A DNA stretch of 64,000 nt from an alpha proteobacterium U9-1i. GTDB taxonomy: Bacteria > Pseudomonadota > Alphaproteobacteria > Caulobacterales > Aquidulcibacteraceae. The notes under the pieces are model-generated. The model made no database searches. It saw only the letters and a list, made by a program, of their open reading frames with translations, and had not been told where the DNA came from. Below are positions 25,211 through 34,793 of this stretch, piece by piece; position 1 is the stretch's first letter, and the number at the start of each line of letters is the position of its first letter. The DNA lies in NCBI GenBank assembly GCA_000974665.1, contig BBSY01000002.1, forward strand, positions 124,001-188,000, written 5' to 3'. The position numbers and the translations under genes are program-made.

Positions 25211-25759
25211 CTATTTGCCCGTCGCCGCAACCCGGCGGCGGCGGGCCATGAACCGCCGGCCCAGCATTTCAATATCGCTCTCGCTGAAGCGGCGGCGCGC
25301 CAATGGGATGATCACGGCGTTCTCCAGCGCCAAGTGACGACGCTCATGGTGCGCGAAGGCGACGAGCGCTTCAGCGCCCCCTTCGATCGCCTGCGGCGGC
25401 CGGCGCACTAGCAGACACGCATTGAGCACGTCGCGGACGCGCTCTGAGAGTGATTTGTCCTCCGCGTGTTCGCGCGCGAGGCGGCCAAGCACATCCTCGA
25501 TTTCGTCCTCGGCAAGACACCGGCGGCGCAACAGCGGAAACACATCCTCTTCCTCGTCGATCACATGCAAAGTGAGATCGAAGCGAATGAAATCGACAAG
25601 CGCTGTGATCACCGAGGCGTCGAAGTCGGAGGCCGCAGCGAGCTCCTCCAACGCCCGGCACATGCGCCGGTGATTGAGATGCTCGGCGAGCAGGAATTCG
25701 ATCGCATCGCTGGGCGGGACCGGGCGCACACCTCGATCGCGAAGATCGCCGGAGGTCAT
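25211..25759 (-). CDS. Hemerythrin-like (HHE) protein at the end of the nar operon
   Basis: A 182-residue helical protein from ATG 25759. His/Glu pairs (FLLAEHLNHRRM, LTLHVIDEEEDVFP, FAHHERRHLALENAVIIP) fit an HHE/hemerythrin four-helix bundle with a diiron site. Such proteins sense or bind O2 or NO, or repair iron centres. The start overlaps the previous stop (ATGA), so it is the last gene of the narK-to-HHE operon. A role in protecting or repairing iron-sulfur enzymes against NO is inferred from context. Confidence 0.75.
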   Translation of the reverse strand: MTSGDLRDRGVRPVPPSDAIEFLLAEHLNHRRMCRALEELAAASDFDASVITALVDFIRFDLTLHVIDEEEDVFPLLRRRCLAEDEIEDVLGRLAREHAEDKSLSERVRDVLNACLLVRRPPQAIEGGAEALVAFAHHERRHLALENAVIIPLARRRFSESDIEMLGRRFMARRRRVAATGK

Positions 25760-26052
25760 AAGATGCTCTCCAATTGCAAGCGAAAAGCAATCATACGCGC
25801 CGCGCAGGCCGCGCCTGGATCGCTCGCATCTCTTGCCGCCGAGATGAGGCTCGCCCAAGCTTCCTCATCTGCTTCGGCCATGAAATCGGAGACGGCGATA
25901 CGGAGAAACTGGGCCTCACTCTCTCCGCGCCGGCCGGCCTCGGAGGCCAATTGCGACGCTGTGGATGGATCATGATCGCTGAGCCAGGCGCTGAGATCGG
26001 CGCTCGATTTTCCGCGGAGTGCAAGCAGGTCGCCAAGCATGAGATCGGTCAT
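25756..26052 (-). CDS. Small helical protein in the nar operon
   Basis: A 98-residue, Ala-rich, acidic helical protein (SEAGRRGESEAQFLRIAVSD). It overlaps ppiC and the hemerythrin-like gene by ATGA on each side, which supports it being translated. The family is not recognised. It could assist nitrate reductase maturation like the neighbouring NarJ and PpiC, but this is only positional. Confidence 0.6.
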   Translation of the reverse strand: MTDLMLGDLLALRGKSSADLSAWLSDHDPSTASQLASEAGRRGESEAQFLRIAVSDFMAEADEEAWASLISAARDASDPGAACAARMIAFRLQLESIL

Positions 26053-26933
26053 GAAGGCGCCCCGCTCAGCAGCGCGAGGCCTTCGATCGTGGCGCTCGAC
26101 GCTAGAGCGCCAACATAACGGGCTGACGCCGCCACTTCCGACCGCGCGCGAAGCGCCGCGCGAATGTCGTCCACAACCGCTTCAAATGGCAGCAGCCGCT
26201 CCGCGGCAAGACGATCCAGACGCACCACATGCCAACCATGGCGCGTGCGAAGCGGCGCAGGCGCCACCGACCCAGGTTCCAGAGCGAGAACGAAACGCTC
26301 GAACTCGGGCGCCAGATCGCCGCGCGTGAGCTGGCCAAGCGCGCCGCCTTCGGCCGCGGTGGGGCAGGACGAATATGAGCGGGCGAGCTGGCTGAAATCG
26401 CCGCCGGCATGGAGCTGCTCGATCAGTTCAAGCGCGCGCTGGTGGGCGGCGACCCACGCCGCAGCGTCCGCCGCCTCGGCTTCAATCAGAATATGCGATG
26501 CTTCGAAGAGCTCCGGCGCCGTGAACCGGCTCGTCGAGCCTTCATAAACCCGGCGGCACTCGGCCTCGCTTGGCTCCACGCCCGGCGCTTCGGCGGCCAG
26601 GACCTGGCGAATGAGCGCTTCATCGGCCGTCTCTTCCCTATCCTGCCCGTCAATTAGCGGCTGAGGCTGCAAGCCCAATTCACGCGCGCGGCGAAGAAGA
26701 AGGTGACGGATGACGAGCGCGCGCGCGGCCATGGCGCGCGCCTCAGGCCCCGACGAAGCAGCATGGTTTTGTGCTTCCGCGGCGATGGCGCTCTCGTCGA
26801 TGTGGACGCCGTCCACATAAATTGGCGGGGCGCCGACGTGGCGCTGCGCCGCAGGGCTTGGGGCGTGGCCGCAGCCTGCGAACGCCTCCTTGGGCGCCTC
26901 ATCTGGAATTGTGCGGATCAAAGTATGTTTCAT
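26049..26933 (-). CDS. PpiC-type peptidyl-prolyl isomerase of the nar operon
   Basis: A 294-residue parvulin-type protein starting at ATG 26933 inside the narI stop (ATGA). An N-terminal SurA-like helical region precedes the rotamase domain (ELFEASHILIEAEA, FSQLARSYSSCPTAAEGGAL, ELGQLTRG-like segment, TRHGWHVVRLDR). It has no signal peptide, so it is probably cytoplasmic. PpiC homologues (NifM- or NarN-like) are common next to narGHJI and help nitrate reductase assembly. The same frame is open far upstream within narI, but that part is an out-of-frame shadow. Confidence 0.8.
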   Translation of the reverse strand: MKHTLIRTIPDEAPKEAFAGCGHAPSPAAQRHVGAPPIYVDGVHIDESAIAAEAQNHAASSGPEARAMAARALVIRHLLLRRARELGLQPQPLIDGQDREETADEALIRQVLAAEAPGVEPSEAECRRVYEGSTSRFTAPELFEASHILIEAEAADAAAWVAAHQRALELIEQLHAGGDFSQLARSYSSCPTAAEGGALGQLTRGDLAPEFERFVLALEPGSVAPAPLRTRHGWHVVRLDRLAAERLLPFEAVVDDIRAALRARSEVAASARYVGALASSATIEGLALLSGAPS

Positions 26934-27634
26934 TTGGCGCTCCGCACCGCCAAGTGCTTGGACCGTACGATCTGCCAGCCGCGGCGATTGAGATACCAGA
27001 CCGGCGCTGAAAGCATGTGCACCAGGCGCGTGAACGGAAACACCAGCAGAATGGTCAATCCCAGCGTCAGGTGCGCTTTGAAGATCCAGTGGGCGTCGGC
27101 GACATAGTCCGCGGCGCCCGCGCGGAGCGTGAAGATGCTCTGCGCCCAGTTCATGAATTTCACCATCTCCACGCCGTCGCGATGCTCGAGCGAGATCGGA
27201 ATGGTGGCGAGGCCCAGACAGAGCTGCGCCATCAGCAGAACCAGGATCGCCGTGTCGCCGAAGCTCGATGTCGCTCTGATGCGCGCATCGAACAAACGCC
27301 GGTGCAGCAACAACAAGCCGCCGGCCAGACACATTGCTCCTGCTACGCCGCCGGCGACGATGGCCAGCATCTGCTTTGCCCCGTGGCTGACGCCGAGGGC
27401 GTCCCACACCGCAATTGGCGTCAAAAGGCCGACGAAGTGCCCGGCAAAGATCGCCAACACGCCAACGTGAAACAGCACCGAGCCAAGCACGAGCTGGCGG
27501 CGACGCAGCAATTGTGAGGAGCCCGTGCGCCATGTGTATTGTTCACGGTCGAACCGCAGCACCGACCCGATCGCCAAGACAGCGAGCGCGACGTACGGGT
27601 AAAATCCAAACAGTGCTTGATTGAGCCAATCCAT
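26930..27634 (-). CDS. narI: Respiratory nitrate reductase gamma subunit (cytochrome b)
   Basis: A 234-residue membrane protein with five hydrophobic helices. His pairs in FHVGVLAIFAGHF and HWIFKAHL plus RLVHML fit the bis-His ligation of two b haems. It oxidises quinol and passes electrons to NarH. The start is ATG 27634 with GAGGA upstream. It is separated from narJ by a porin gene, which is unusual since narJ and narI are normally adjacent. Confidence 0.92.
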   Translation of the reverse strand: MDWLNQALFGFYPYVALAVLAIGSVLRFDREQYTWRTGSSQLLRRRQLVLGSVLFHVGVLAIFAGHFVGLLTPIAVWDALGVSHGAKQMLAIVAGGVAGAMCLAGGLLLLHRRLFDARIRATSSFGDTAILVLLMAQLCLGLATIPISLEHRDGVEMVKFMNWAQSIFTLRAGAADYVADAHWIFKAHLTLGLTILLVFPFTRLVHMLSAPVWYLNRRGWQIVRSKHLAVRSAK

Positions 27635-27643
27635 GATCAATCC

Positions 27644-28858
27644 TCAGTAGCGGTATTCGAGCGTGAGCCAGAGTTTGGTGCGGTCGGCAAAGCGCGGATC
27701 CTCGCCGTCGAACGCCGCCGCCTTGGCCTCGAACGAAACATGTTCGCTCAACCCAAAACGTACCGACGCATCAAATTCGGAACCAAAGTCCACTTCCCCG
27801 CCGTCATCGGTGAAGTCGTGGGCGCGGAGCGTGAATGTGACGGGCTGACCGCCGCGCCATGGCTCTGTGCTGTAGGCGACACTCGCATTGAGGTCGCGCA
27901 CGCCGTCGACTGGCGTCGTCAAGAACACATCGGCCCATCCCTGAAAGGCGTGAAGCGTCGCCAGCGGCGTTGTGAAGCCGCGCGCGTCATCGCCTTCGAG
28001 GCGCTCGCCAGCCACCGCGACGGTCCAGTGATCCCGGCGCACGGCGAGTTCAGCGTGCTGATAGCCCAAATCGAAATCTGCGCTGTTTGAACCGTACTCG
28101 CTTTGCGCCGCAGCCTCGAGCGTGAGACGCGGCCGGAACGCGCCCACATCCCATTCGTTGGACCAGCGCACCCCGTAGGTCTGGTTCGACTGGGCCGGCG
28201 CATCGCGGCCGAAGTCGAGCAAGAGGGCGTAGAAATTAGCCCTGCCCCAAGGCAGATCGACATCGGCCTCGATCACGTGGGAGTCGCTCTCCCATTCGCC
28301 TTGCGGACTATCGTCCCCGAAGATGCGGCGGACATTGTCGATATAGATATAGGTGAGCGCCGCGTGCTCGAACGGGCGAGCATCCAGCCGAAGCGCGTCG
28401 AATGTCTGCTCGTTCTGGCGGAATCCGACATTTCCAATAAAGCGCGCATTGTTGAGCACGATGCGCTGACGCCCCAGCACGGCGCGGCGACCCTCGGCGC
28501 CCGACCAGGAAACTTGCAGCCTGTTGAGCTCGAACGCCTCAGGGTCTGCAATCACTGCGTACTGAGCAGCGCCATTTACGGTGTCGTTGAAGTCGTCGCT
28601 CAACTGCGCGACGCCCTCGACTTCACCCAAGACCCGGAATCCGCGCCAGGCGGGTGTTTCATATCCCAAGCGCGCGCGCAGCGTCAGCGCATCAGCGTCG
28701 GCGAGCCCATCTTGCGATACGCTCTCATAACGCAGGCGCGTGTCGACGATGATGTCGCCTGCATTGGCGGGCGTTTGAGCCTGCGCCGCCTCAGTCATCG
28801 CCATTGCGCCGAGCGCACTGAGTGCGAGCGCGGCCATTCTTAACGCCATGACGCTCAC
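27644..28858 (-). CDS. Outer-membrane porin-like protein between narJ and narI
   Basis: A 404-residue beta-barrel-type protein from GTG 28858, which overlaps the narJ stop (GTGA) and has AAGGAG eight bases upstream. A signal peptide (ALRMAALALSALGAMAM, ending AAQAQ) is followed by alternating strands and a C-terminal aromatic residue (LTLEYRY). It resembles alginate-export/AlgE-type porins. Placed within the nar operon it could let nitrate or nitrite through the outer membrane (inference). Confidence 0.75.
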   Translation of the reverse strand: MSVMALRMAALALSALGAMAMTEAAQAQTPANAGDIIVDTRLRYESVSQDGLADADALTLRARLGYETPAWRGFRVLGEVEGVAQLSDDFNDTVNGAAQYAVIADPEAFELNRLQVSWSGAEGRRAVLGRQRIVLNNARFIGNVGFRQNEQTFDALRLDARPFEHAALTYIYIDNVRRIFGDDSPQGEWESDSHVIEADVDLPWGRANFYALLLDFGRDAPAQSNQTYGVRWSNEWDVGAFRPRLTLEAAAQSEYGSNSADFDLGYQHAELAVRRDHWTVAVAGERLEGDDARGFTTPLATLHAFQGWADVFLTTPVDGVRDLNASVAYSTEPWRGGQPVTFTLRAHDFTDDGGEVDFGSEFDASVRFGLSEHVSFEAKAAAFDGEDPRFADRTKLWLTLEYRY

Positions 28859-29529
28859 GCAGCACTCTCCTTCATCCGCCCAACCAGTGCGGCCTTTGGG
28901 CAATCGACCTTGTCTGGACCGAATGTCACCTGCTCTTCGGCCCAGGCCTGATCGAGCGCTTCCAGATCATCCGGATTGTCCTCGGGCTCCTGCAGGAGCG
29001 CCTTTACAGCCTCTGGATTGCGGTCGGCGTCTACAATCGCGACCAATGCATCGAAGACGAGCGCGTAATTGGAGTCCCGCTTCTTCAAGCGCTCACGCAA
29101 CGCCTCAAGCACGTGCGCCGCCTGCCCGAGCAACGCCGCCGCTTCATCGGCCGGGCGCTGCGACAGGAACTCAAGAAACACCGGAAGGTGATCCGGCAAT
29201 TCCTTCGCCGTGAGTTCGAGGCCGTGTGAGGAATAGAGCTTTAGAAGCTCGACCATGGCTTGGCCGCGATCGCGGCTCTCGCCATGGATGTGCTCGTAAA
29301 GCTGCAGCGAAAGCGAACGGGTCCGGTCGAACAAATCCACGTAACGCGCTTGAGCATCGTAGAGATCGTCCTGCTCCAACTCACGCGCCAATGGCGCGAG
29401 GCCTCGCACCAGAGCCATTGGTACGATCCCGCCAACGGCCAAGGCCGCCATCGCCGGCGGCACGAGTGCGGCGATTTCGGCGGTCGGGTAACTCAACATC
29501 ACCGCCAGCGCGCGATAGGTATTGGCCAT
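28855..29529 (-). CDS. narJ: Nitrate reductase assembly chaperone
   Basis: A 224-residue TorD/NarJ-type chaperone from ATG 29529 (MANTYRALAVMLSYPTAE). The segments ARYVDLFDRTRSLSLQLYEH and HGESRDRGQAM are typical of NarJ, which binds apo-NarG and helps insert molybdenum cofactor and iron-sulfur clusters. The gene begins 2 bp after the narH stop. Confidence 0.92.
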   Translation of the reverse strand: MANTYRALAVMLSYPTAEIAALVPPAMAALAVGGIVPMALVRGLAPLARELEQDDLYDAQARYVDLFDRTRSLSLQLYEHIHGESRDRGQAMVELLKLYSSHGLELTAKELPDHLPVFLEFLSQRPADEAAALLGQAAHVLEALRERLKKRDSNYALVFDALVAIVDADRNPEAVKALLQEPEDNPDDLEALDQAWAEEQVTFGPDKVDCPKAALVGRMKESAA

Positions 29530-29531
29530 TG

Positions 29532-31052
29532 TCAGACCTCCATCGGATTTTTGGCGACGCGCCTTTTTGTAGGGCCGAATAGGCCGAGTTCGGTGCGCCC
29601 GCCGGACGCCTCGTTGCCGAAACTGAAGCCGCAAGCGCCGCGCAGCTCGTAGGCGTCCTCCGCCCCTTCCCGGTGCGAAGTCGGAATGACGAAGCGATCC
29701 TCATAATTCGCGATCGCCATGATCTGATACATGTCTTCGATCGCCGCCGGCGTCAGCTTCACGCGAGCGGCCACGCCATGATCAATGACGCCGTCAATCG
29801 TCTTGGCGCGCATATAGGCGCGCATCGCCAGCATGCGCTCGAGCGCGGTTACGATCGGCGCCTCCTCGCCTGCTGTCAGCATATTAGCGAGGTATTGGAC
29901 GGGGATGCGCAGGCTCTTCACGTCGGGCATGACGCCGTCATGTTCGATCGCGCCCAATGACGCCGCCGATTGAATCGGCGACAGCGGCGGCACGTACCAG
30001 ACCATCGGCAGCGTGCGATATTCTGGGTGCAGCGGGAACGCGACGCGCCAATCGATCGCCATTTTGTAGATCGGACTGCGGCGCGCCGCTTCCAGCCAAG
30101 CTTCCGGCACGCCATCGGCGCGCGCCTGCGCGATCACGTTCGGGTCGTGCGGGTCAAGAAATATCTCAAGCTGCTTTTCGTAGAGATCCTTCTCGTCGAC
30201 GCTTGCGGCTTCCTCGATACGGTCGGCATCGTAGAGGATAACGCCCAAATAGCGGATGCGCCCGACGCACGTCTCCGAACACACTGTCGGTTGCCCGGAC
30301 TCGATGCGCGGATAGCAGAACGTGCATTTCTCGGATTTGCCGCTCGACCAATTGTAATAGATCTTCTTGTAGGGACAGGCTGAGACACACATGCGCCAGC
30401 CCCGACACTTGTCCTGATCGATCAGAACGATGCCATCTTCCTCGCGCTTGTAGATCGCCCCCGACGGGCACGCCGCAACGCACGACGGATTGAGGCAGTG
30501 CTCGCACAAGCGCGGCAGGTACATAAGAAAGGTGTTCTCGAACTGGCCGTATATTTCCTTTTGGACGTTCTCGAAATTTGCGTCCTTCGAACGCTTGGAG
30601 AATTCGCCGCCCAGAATCTCTTCCCAGTTGGGGCCTCTCTCGATCTTCTCCATGCGCTCACCGGTGATCTTCGAACGCGGACGCGCGGTCGGAAACGCCT
30701 GCATCTCCGGGGCGGTTTGCAGGTGCGCGTAGTCGAAGTCGAACGGCTCGTAATAATCGTCAATTTCGGGAAGATCGGGGTTGGCGAAAATCTTGGCGAG
30801 GATGCGCCACTTCGGCCCCATGCGCGGCTCAAGCTTTCCGCTCTTGGTGCGCGTCCAGCCGCCGTTCCAGCGTTTTTGATTTTCCCAATCACGCGGATAG
30901 CCGACGCCAGGCTTGGATTCGACATTGTTGAACCATGCGTACTCGACGCCCTCGCGATTGGTCCAAACGTTCTTGCAAGTCACCGAGCAGGTGTGACACC
31001 CGATGCATTTATCGAGATTCAGCACCATGCCGATCTGAGCGCGCACCTTCAT
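29532..31052 (-). CDS. narH: Nitrate reductase beta subunit (iron-sulfur)
   Basis: A 506-residue subunit with four cysteine groups for FeS clusters: CIGCHTCSVTCKNVW near the N-terminus, CEHCLNPSCVAACP, CRGWRMCVSACP (the Trp in place of a Cys marks the 3Fe-4S cluster) and CTFCYPRIE...CSETC. It relays electrons from NarI haem to NarG. It starts in an ATGA overlap with narG. Confidence 0.96.
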   Translation of the reverse strand: MKVRAQIGMVLNLDKCIGCHTCSVTCKNVWTNREGVEYAWFNNVESKPGVGYPRDWENQKRWNGGWTRTKSGKLEPRMGPKWRILAKIFANPDLPEIDDYYEPFDFDYAHLQTAPEMQAFPTARPRSKITGERMEKIERGPNWEEILGGEFSKRSKDANFENVQKEIYGQFENTFLMYLPRLCEHCLNPSCVAACPSGAIYKREEDGIVLIDQDKCRGWRMCVSACPYKKIYYNWSSGKSEKCTFCYPRIESGQPTVCSETCVGRIRYLGVILYDADRIEEAASVDEKDLYEKQLEIFLDPHDPNVIAQARADGVPEAWLEAARRSPIYKMAIDWRVAFPLHPEYRTLPMVWYVPPLSPIQSAASLGAIEHDGVMPDVKSLRIPVQYLANMLTAGEEAPIVTALERMLAMRAYMRAKTIDGVIDHGVAARVKLTPAAIEDMYQIMAIANYEDRFVIPTSHREGAEDAYELRGACGFSFGNEASGGRTELGLFGPTKRRVAKNPMEV

Positions 31053-34000
31053 CGGCTGGCCTCCACTTCGGCGAGCGGTTTGTCGAGCCAGTCGACCTTG
31101 TCCATCTTGCGCACGATGACAAACTCGTCGCGGTTCGAACCGACCGTGCCGTAATAGTTGAAGCCGTAGGCGAGCTGGGCGTAGCCGCCGATCATATGGG
31201 TCGGCTTCAGCACGGTGCGCGTCACCGAATTGTGGATGCCGCCGCGATGTCCGGTAAGTTCGGAACCGGGCGTGTTCACGATCTTCTCCTGCGCGTGATA
31301 CATGAAAGCCGTGCCTTCACGAATGCGCTGAGAGACCACGGCGCGCGCAGTCAGCGCGCCGTTTGAGTTGAACGCCTCTATCCAGTCATTGTCCTTGATG
31401 TTGCCGCGCGCTGCATCCTTCTCCGATATCCACACGACAGGGCCGCCGCGGTTGAGCGTCAGCATCAAGAGATTGTCCGAGTACGTGGAATGGATGCCCC
31501 ATTTCTGGTGCGGGGTGATGAAGTTGAGCGTGATTTCCTTCTCGCCGTTGGAGCGGAATTTGTGCGACGCCCCGGTGGTCTTAAGGTCGATCGGCGGCTT
31601 GTAGACGCAAAGACCCTCGCCGAACGCCCGCATCCAAAGATGGTCTTGATATAGCTGTTGGCGTCCCGTCAGCGTCCGCCACGGGATGAGTTCATGCACG
31701 TTGGTGTAGCCGGCATTGTAACAAACCTTCTCGCTTTCGATTCCGGACCAAATTGGCGAGGAGATGATCTTGCGCGGCTGCGCCACCACATCGCGGAAAC
31801 GGATCTTCTCGTCTTCCTTCGGCAAGGCCAGATGCGCGTGTTCGCGCCCGGTTTGTTTTTCCAGCGACTGCCAGGATTTGACGGCAACCTCGCCGTTTGT
31901 CTCTGGCGCGAGCATCAGGATGGTCTCGCAGGCATCGATGTCGGTCTCTATCTTGGCCAGGCCCTTTGTCGGCCCATCGGCGACTTCTCCGTTCAACGCC
32001 TTCAGATGTTCGATTTCGTGATCGGTGTTCCAGCCCAAGCCCTTGCCGCCATTGCCGACCTTGGCCATGAGCGGGCCGAGCGCGGTGAAGCGCCGGTAGA
32101 GGTTGGGATAATCGCGCTCGACGACGGTGATCTGGGGACCGGTCTTACCCGGGATGAGCTTGCACTCCCCTTTCCACCAATCATGCACGTCGAACGGCTG
32201 GGCCATTTCACCTGGGCTGTCATGCTGGATCGGCGTCAGCACCACATCCTTTTCGACGCCCAGAACCTCGGGACAAACTTCAGAGAACGCCTTGGCGATC
32301 GACTTGAAGATCTCCCAGTCCGACTTGCACTCCCAGACCGGATCAACCGCCGCTGTGAGCGGGTGGATGAAGGGATGCATGTCTGAGGTGTTGAGATCGT
32401 TCTTCTCGTACCAGGTCGCGGTCGGCAGGACGATGTCGCTATAGACAGCCGTCGTCGACATCCGGAAGTCGATGGTGACCAGAAGATCGAGCTTTCCCTC
32501 AGGCCCCTCGTCGCGCCATTTGACGTCGACGGGCTTGCGCCGGCCGGTGACGCCCAAGTCCTTGCCGAGCACGCCATTCGACGTGCCGAGCAGATGCTTC
32601 AGAAAATATTCGTGACCCTTGCCTGAAGAGCCCAAGAGATTGGAGCGCCACACAAACATGTTGCGCGGCCAGTTGTCAGGATGGTCTGGATCCATGCAGC
32701 TCATTTCGAGGCGTTTGGATTCCAATTCTCGGGCGGCGTATTCGCGCGGATCAATCCCTTCGCGTTCGGCGGCCTTCGCGACATCAAGCGGGTTGGTCTT
32801 GAGCGCCGGCGCCGATGGGAGCCAGCCCATGCGCTCGGCCTTGGCGTTGTAGTCGATGAAAGTCGCCCCCCAATCGCCATCCGGCGCCGTTGGCGAGAGG
32901 ATTTCCTTTACGTCGAGCGTCTCGTAGCGCCACTGATCGCTATGGGCGTAAAAGAAGCTGGTTGAGTTTTGCTGGCGCGGCGGGCGCGCCCAGTCGGTCG
33001 CAAACGCCAGCGGCGCCCATCCGGTCTGCGGCCGCAATTTTTCTTGTCCGACATAGTGCGACCAGCCGCCGCCGGATTGTCCGATGCAGCCGCACATCGC
33101 GAGGAGATTGATCACCCCGCGATAATTCATGTCCATGTGATACCAATGGTTCATCGCCGCGCCGATGATCACCATCGACTTGCCATTGGTCTTTTCGGCA
33201 TTGGTGGCGAAACCGCGCGCGACCGCGATCACCTGCTCGCGCGGGACCGTTGTGACCTTTTCCGCCCAGGCGGGCGTGTAGGGCTCAATATCATCATAAC
33301 TCGACGGCAGGTGTTCGCCGCCGAAGCCCTGATCGACGCCGTAATTGGCGAGGAAGAGATCGTAGACGGACGCGACCAATGTCTCGCCGTCCTTCAGCAT
33401 GAGGCGCTTCACCGGCACGCGGCGCATCAGCGTATCGGGGTGATCGGTCGAGGCAAAACCATTCGACGCGGTATTGGCGAAATACGGGAAAAGCACTTCG
33501 GCCACGTCGTCGTGCGCGCCCTTCAGGCCAACGCGCAATTTTACCTGAGCGCCTTCAGCGGTTTTCTCCTCGAGATTCCACTTGCCGTCCTCACCCCAGC
33601 GGAAACCGATCGAACCGGTCGGCACGACTGGCGCGCCAGTCGCTTCATCGATGCCAATGGTTTTCCAATCGGGATTGTTGTCTTGCGCCAGAGCGTCATC
33701 GAAATCCGACGCCCGCAACAGGCGCTCGGGCACATAGCGGCCATCCTTCTTCACCAGCCGCACGAGCAGCGGCATGTCGGTGTAGCGGCGCACGTAATCC
33801 TTGAAGTACGGCACTTCTCGGTCGCGATGGAATTCCGTCAGCACGACATGGCCCAGAGCCATGGCGAGCGCGGCGTCCGTGCCCTGCTTCACCGAGATCC
33901 AAAGATCGGCGAACTTCGAGGCTTCTGAATAGTCCGGGCAAATGACGACGGATTTGGCCCCCTTATAGCGAACCTCGGTATAGAAATGCGCATCCGGCGT

Positions 34001-34780
34001 GCGCGTTTGGGGAACGTTCGAGCCCCAGACCAGGATGAAGCCGGAATTATACCAGTCGGCAGATTCTGGAACGTCGGTTTGTTCGCCCCAGGTCTGCGGA
34101 CTCGCAGGCGGCAAATCGCAATACCAATCATAGAATGAGCCGCATGCGCCGCCCAAGAGCTGCAGATACCGCGCGCCGGCGGCATAGGAGATCATCGACA
34201 TCGCCGGGATCGGCGAGAAGCCGAACACACGATCGGGCCCGTGCCTTTTGACGGTGTAGGCGTTGGCCGCGGCGATCAGCTCCGTGACTTCATCCCAAGT
34301 CGCGCGCACCAAGCCACCGCCGCCCCGGATCGAGGTGTAGGATTTGCGTTGCTGCGGGTTCTCGACAATCGACGCCCAAGCCTGAACCGGCGGCATCGTC
34401 TTGCGCGCCGCGCGCCAAAGCTTCAGCAGCCGGCCGCGCACCATCGGGTATTTCACGCGGTTGCCGGAATAGAGGTACCAAGAATAGCTCGCGCCGCGCG
34501 CGCAGCCGCGCGGTTCATGGTTGGGCAGGTCGGGACGCGTGCGCGGATAATCAGTCTGTTGCGTTTCCCAGGTGACGATGCCGCCCTTGACGTAGATCTT
34601 CCACGAACAGGACCCCGTGCAGTTCACGCCGTGCGTCGAGCGCACGATCTTGTCGTGCTGCCAGCGCCGCCGGTAGGCCTCTTCCCAGGAGCGGTCCTCG
34701 TCGTTCATCACGCCGTGGCCGCTCGCATAGAGTTCGGTCTTGCGCGTGAAGAAGGCCAAGCGGTCGAGTGTGTGGCTCAT
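31049..34780 (-). CDS. narG: Respiratory nitrate reductase alpha subunit
   Basis: A 1243-residue catalytic subunit, the usual length for the membrane-bound enzyme. The N-terminal HGVNCTGSCSWKIYVK motif marks the FS0 cluster (His ligand plus cysteines), and YNSGFILVWGSNVPQTRTPD lies in the molybdenum-bis-MGD region. It reduces nitrate to nitrite on the cytoplasmic face. There is no twin-arginine signal, as expected for an inward-facing enzyme. It follows narK after 13 bp. Confidence 0.97.
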   Translation of the reverse strand: MSHTLDRLAFFTRKTELYASGHGVMNDEDRSWEEAYRRRWQHDKIVRSTHGVNCTGSCSWKIYVKGGIVTWETQQTDYPRTRPDLPNHEPRGCARGASYSWYLYSGNRVKYPMVRGRLLKLWRAARKTMPPVQAWASIVENPQQRKSYTSIRGGGGLVRATWDEVTELIAAANAYTVKRHGPDRVFGFSPIPAMSMISYAAGARYLQLLGGACGSFYDWYCDLPPASPQTWGEQTDVPESADWYNSGFILVWGSNVPQTRTPDAHFYTEVRYKGAKSVVICPDYSEASKFADLWISVKQGTDAALAMALGHVVLTEFHRDREVPYFKDYVRRYTDMPLLVRLVKKDGRYVPERLLRASDFDDALAQDNNPDWKTIGIDEATGAPVVPTGSIGFRWGEDGKWNLEEKTAEGAQVKLRVGLKGAHDDVAEVLFPYFANTASNGFASTDHPDTLMRRVPVKRLMLKDGETLVASVYDLFLANYGVDQGFGGEHLPSSYDDIEPYTPAWAEKVTTVPREQVIAVARGFATNAEKTNGKSMVIIGAAMNHWYHMDMNYRGVINLLAMCGCIGQSGGGWSHYVGQEKLRPQTGWAPLAFATDWARPPRQQNSTSFFYAHSDQWRYETLDVKEILSPTAPDGDWGATFIDYNAKAERMGWLPSAPALKTNPLDVAKAAEREGIDPREYAARELESKRLEMSCMDPDHPDNWPRNMFVWRSNLLGSSGKGHEYFLKHLLGTSNGVLGKDLGVTGRRKPVDVKWRDEGPEGKLDLLVTIDFRMSTTAVYSDIVLPTATWYEKNDLNTSDMHPFIHPLTAAVDPVWECKSDWEIFKSIAKAFSEVCPEVLGVEKDVVLTPIQHDSPGEMAQPFDVHDWWKGECKLIPGKTGPQITVVERDYPNLYRRFTALGPLMAKVGNGGKGLGWNTDHEIEHLKALNGEVADGPTKGLAKIETDIDACETILMLAPETNGEVAVKSWQSLEKQTGREHAHLALPKEDEKIRFRDVVAQPRKIISSPIWSGIESEKVCYNAGYTNVHELIPWRTLTGRQQLYQDHLWMRAFGEGLCVYKPPIDLKTTGASHKFRSNGEKEITLNFITPHQKWGIHSTYSDNLLMLTLNRGGPVVWISEKDAARGNIKDNDWIEAFNSNGALTARAVVSQRIREGTAFMYHAQEKIVNTPGSELTGHRGGIHNSVTRTVLKPTHMIGGYAQLAYGFNYYGTVGSNRDEFVIVRKMDKVDWLDKPLAEVEASR

Positions 34781-34793
34781 GTGCGTTCAGGTC

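Noticed and set aside
32969-33928. 319-codon plus-strand ORF inside narG
   Set aside because: It is antisense to a clearly conserved NarG region, has no family resemblance and reflects high-GC codon structure.
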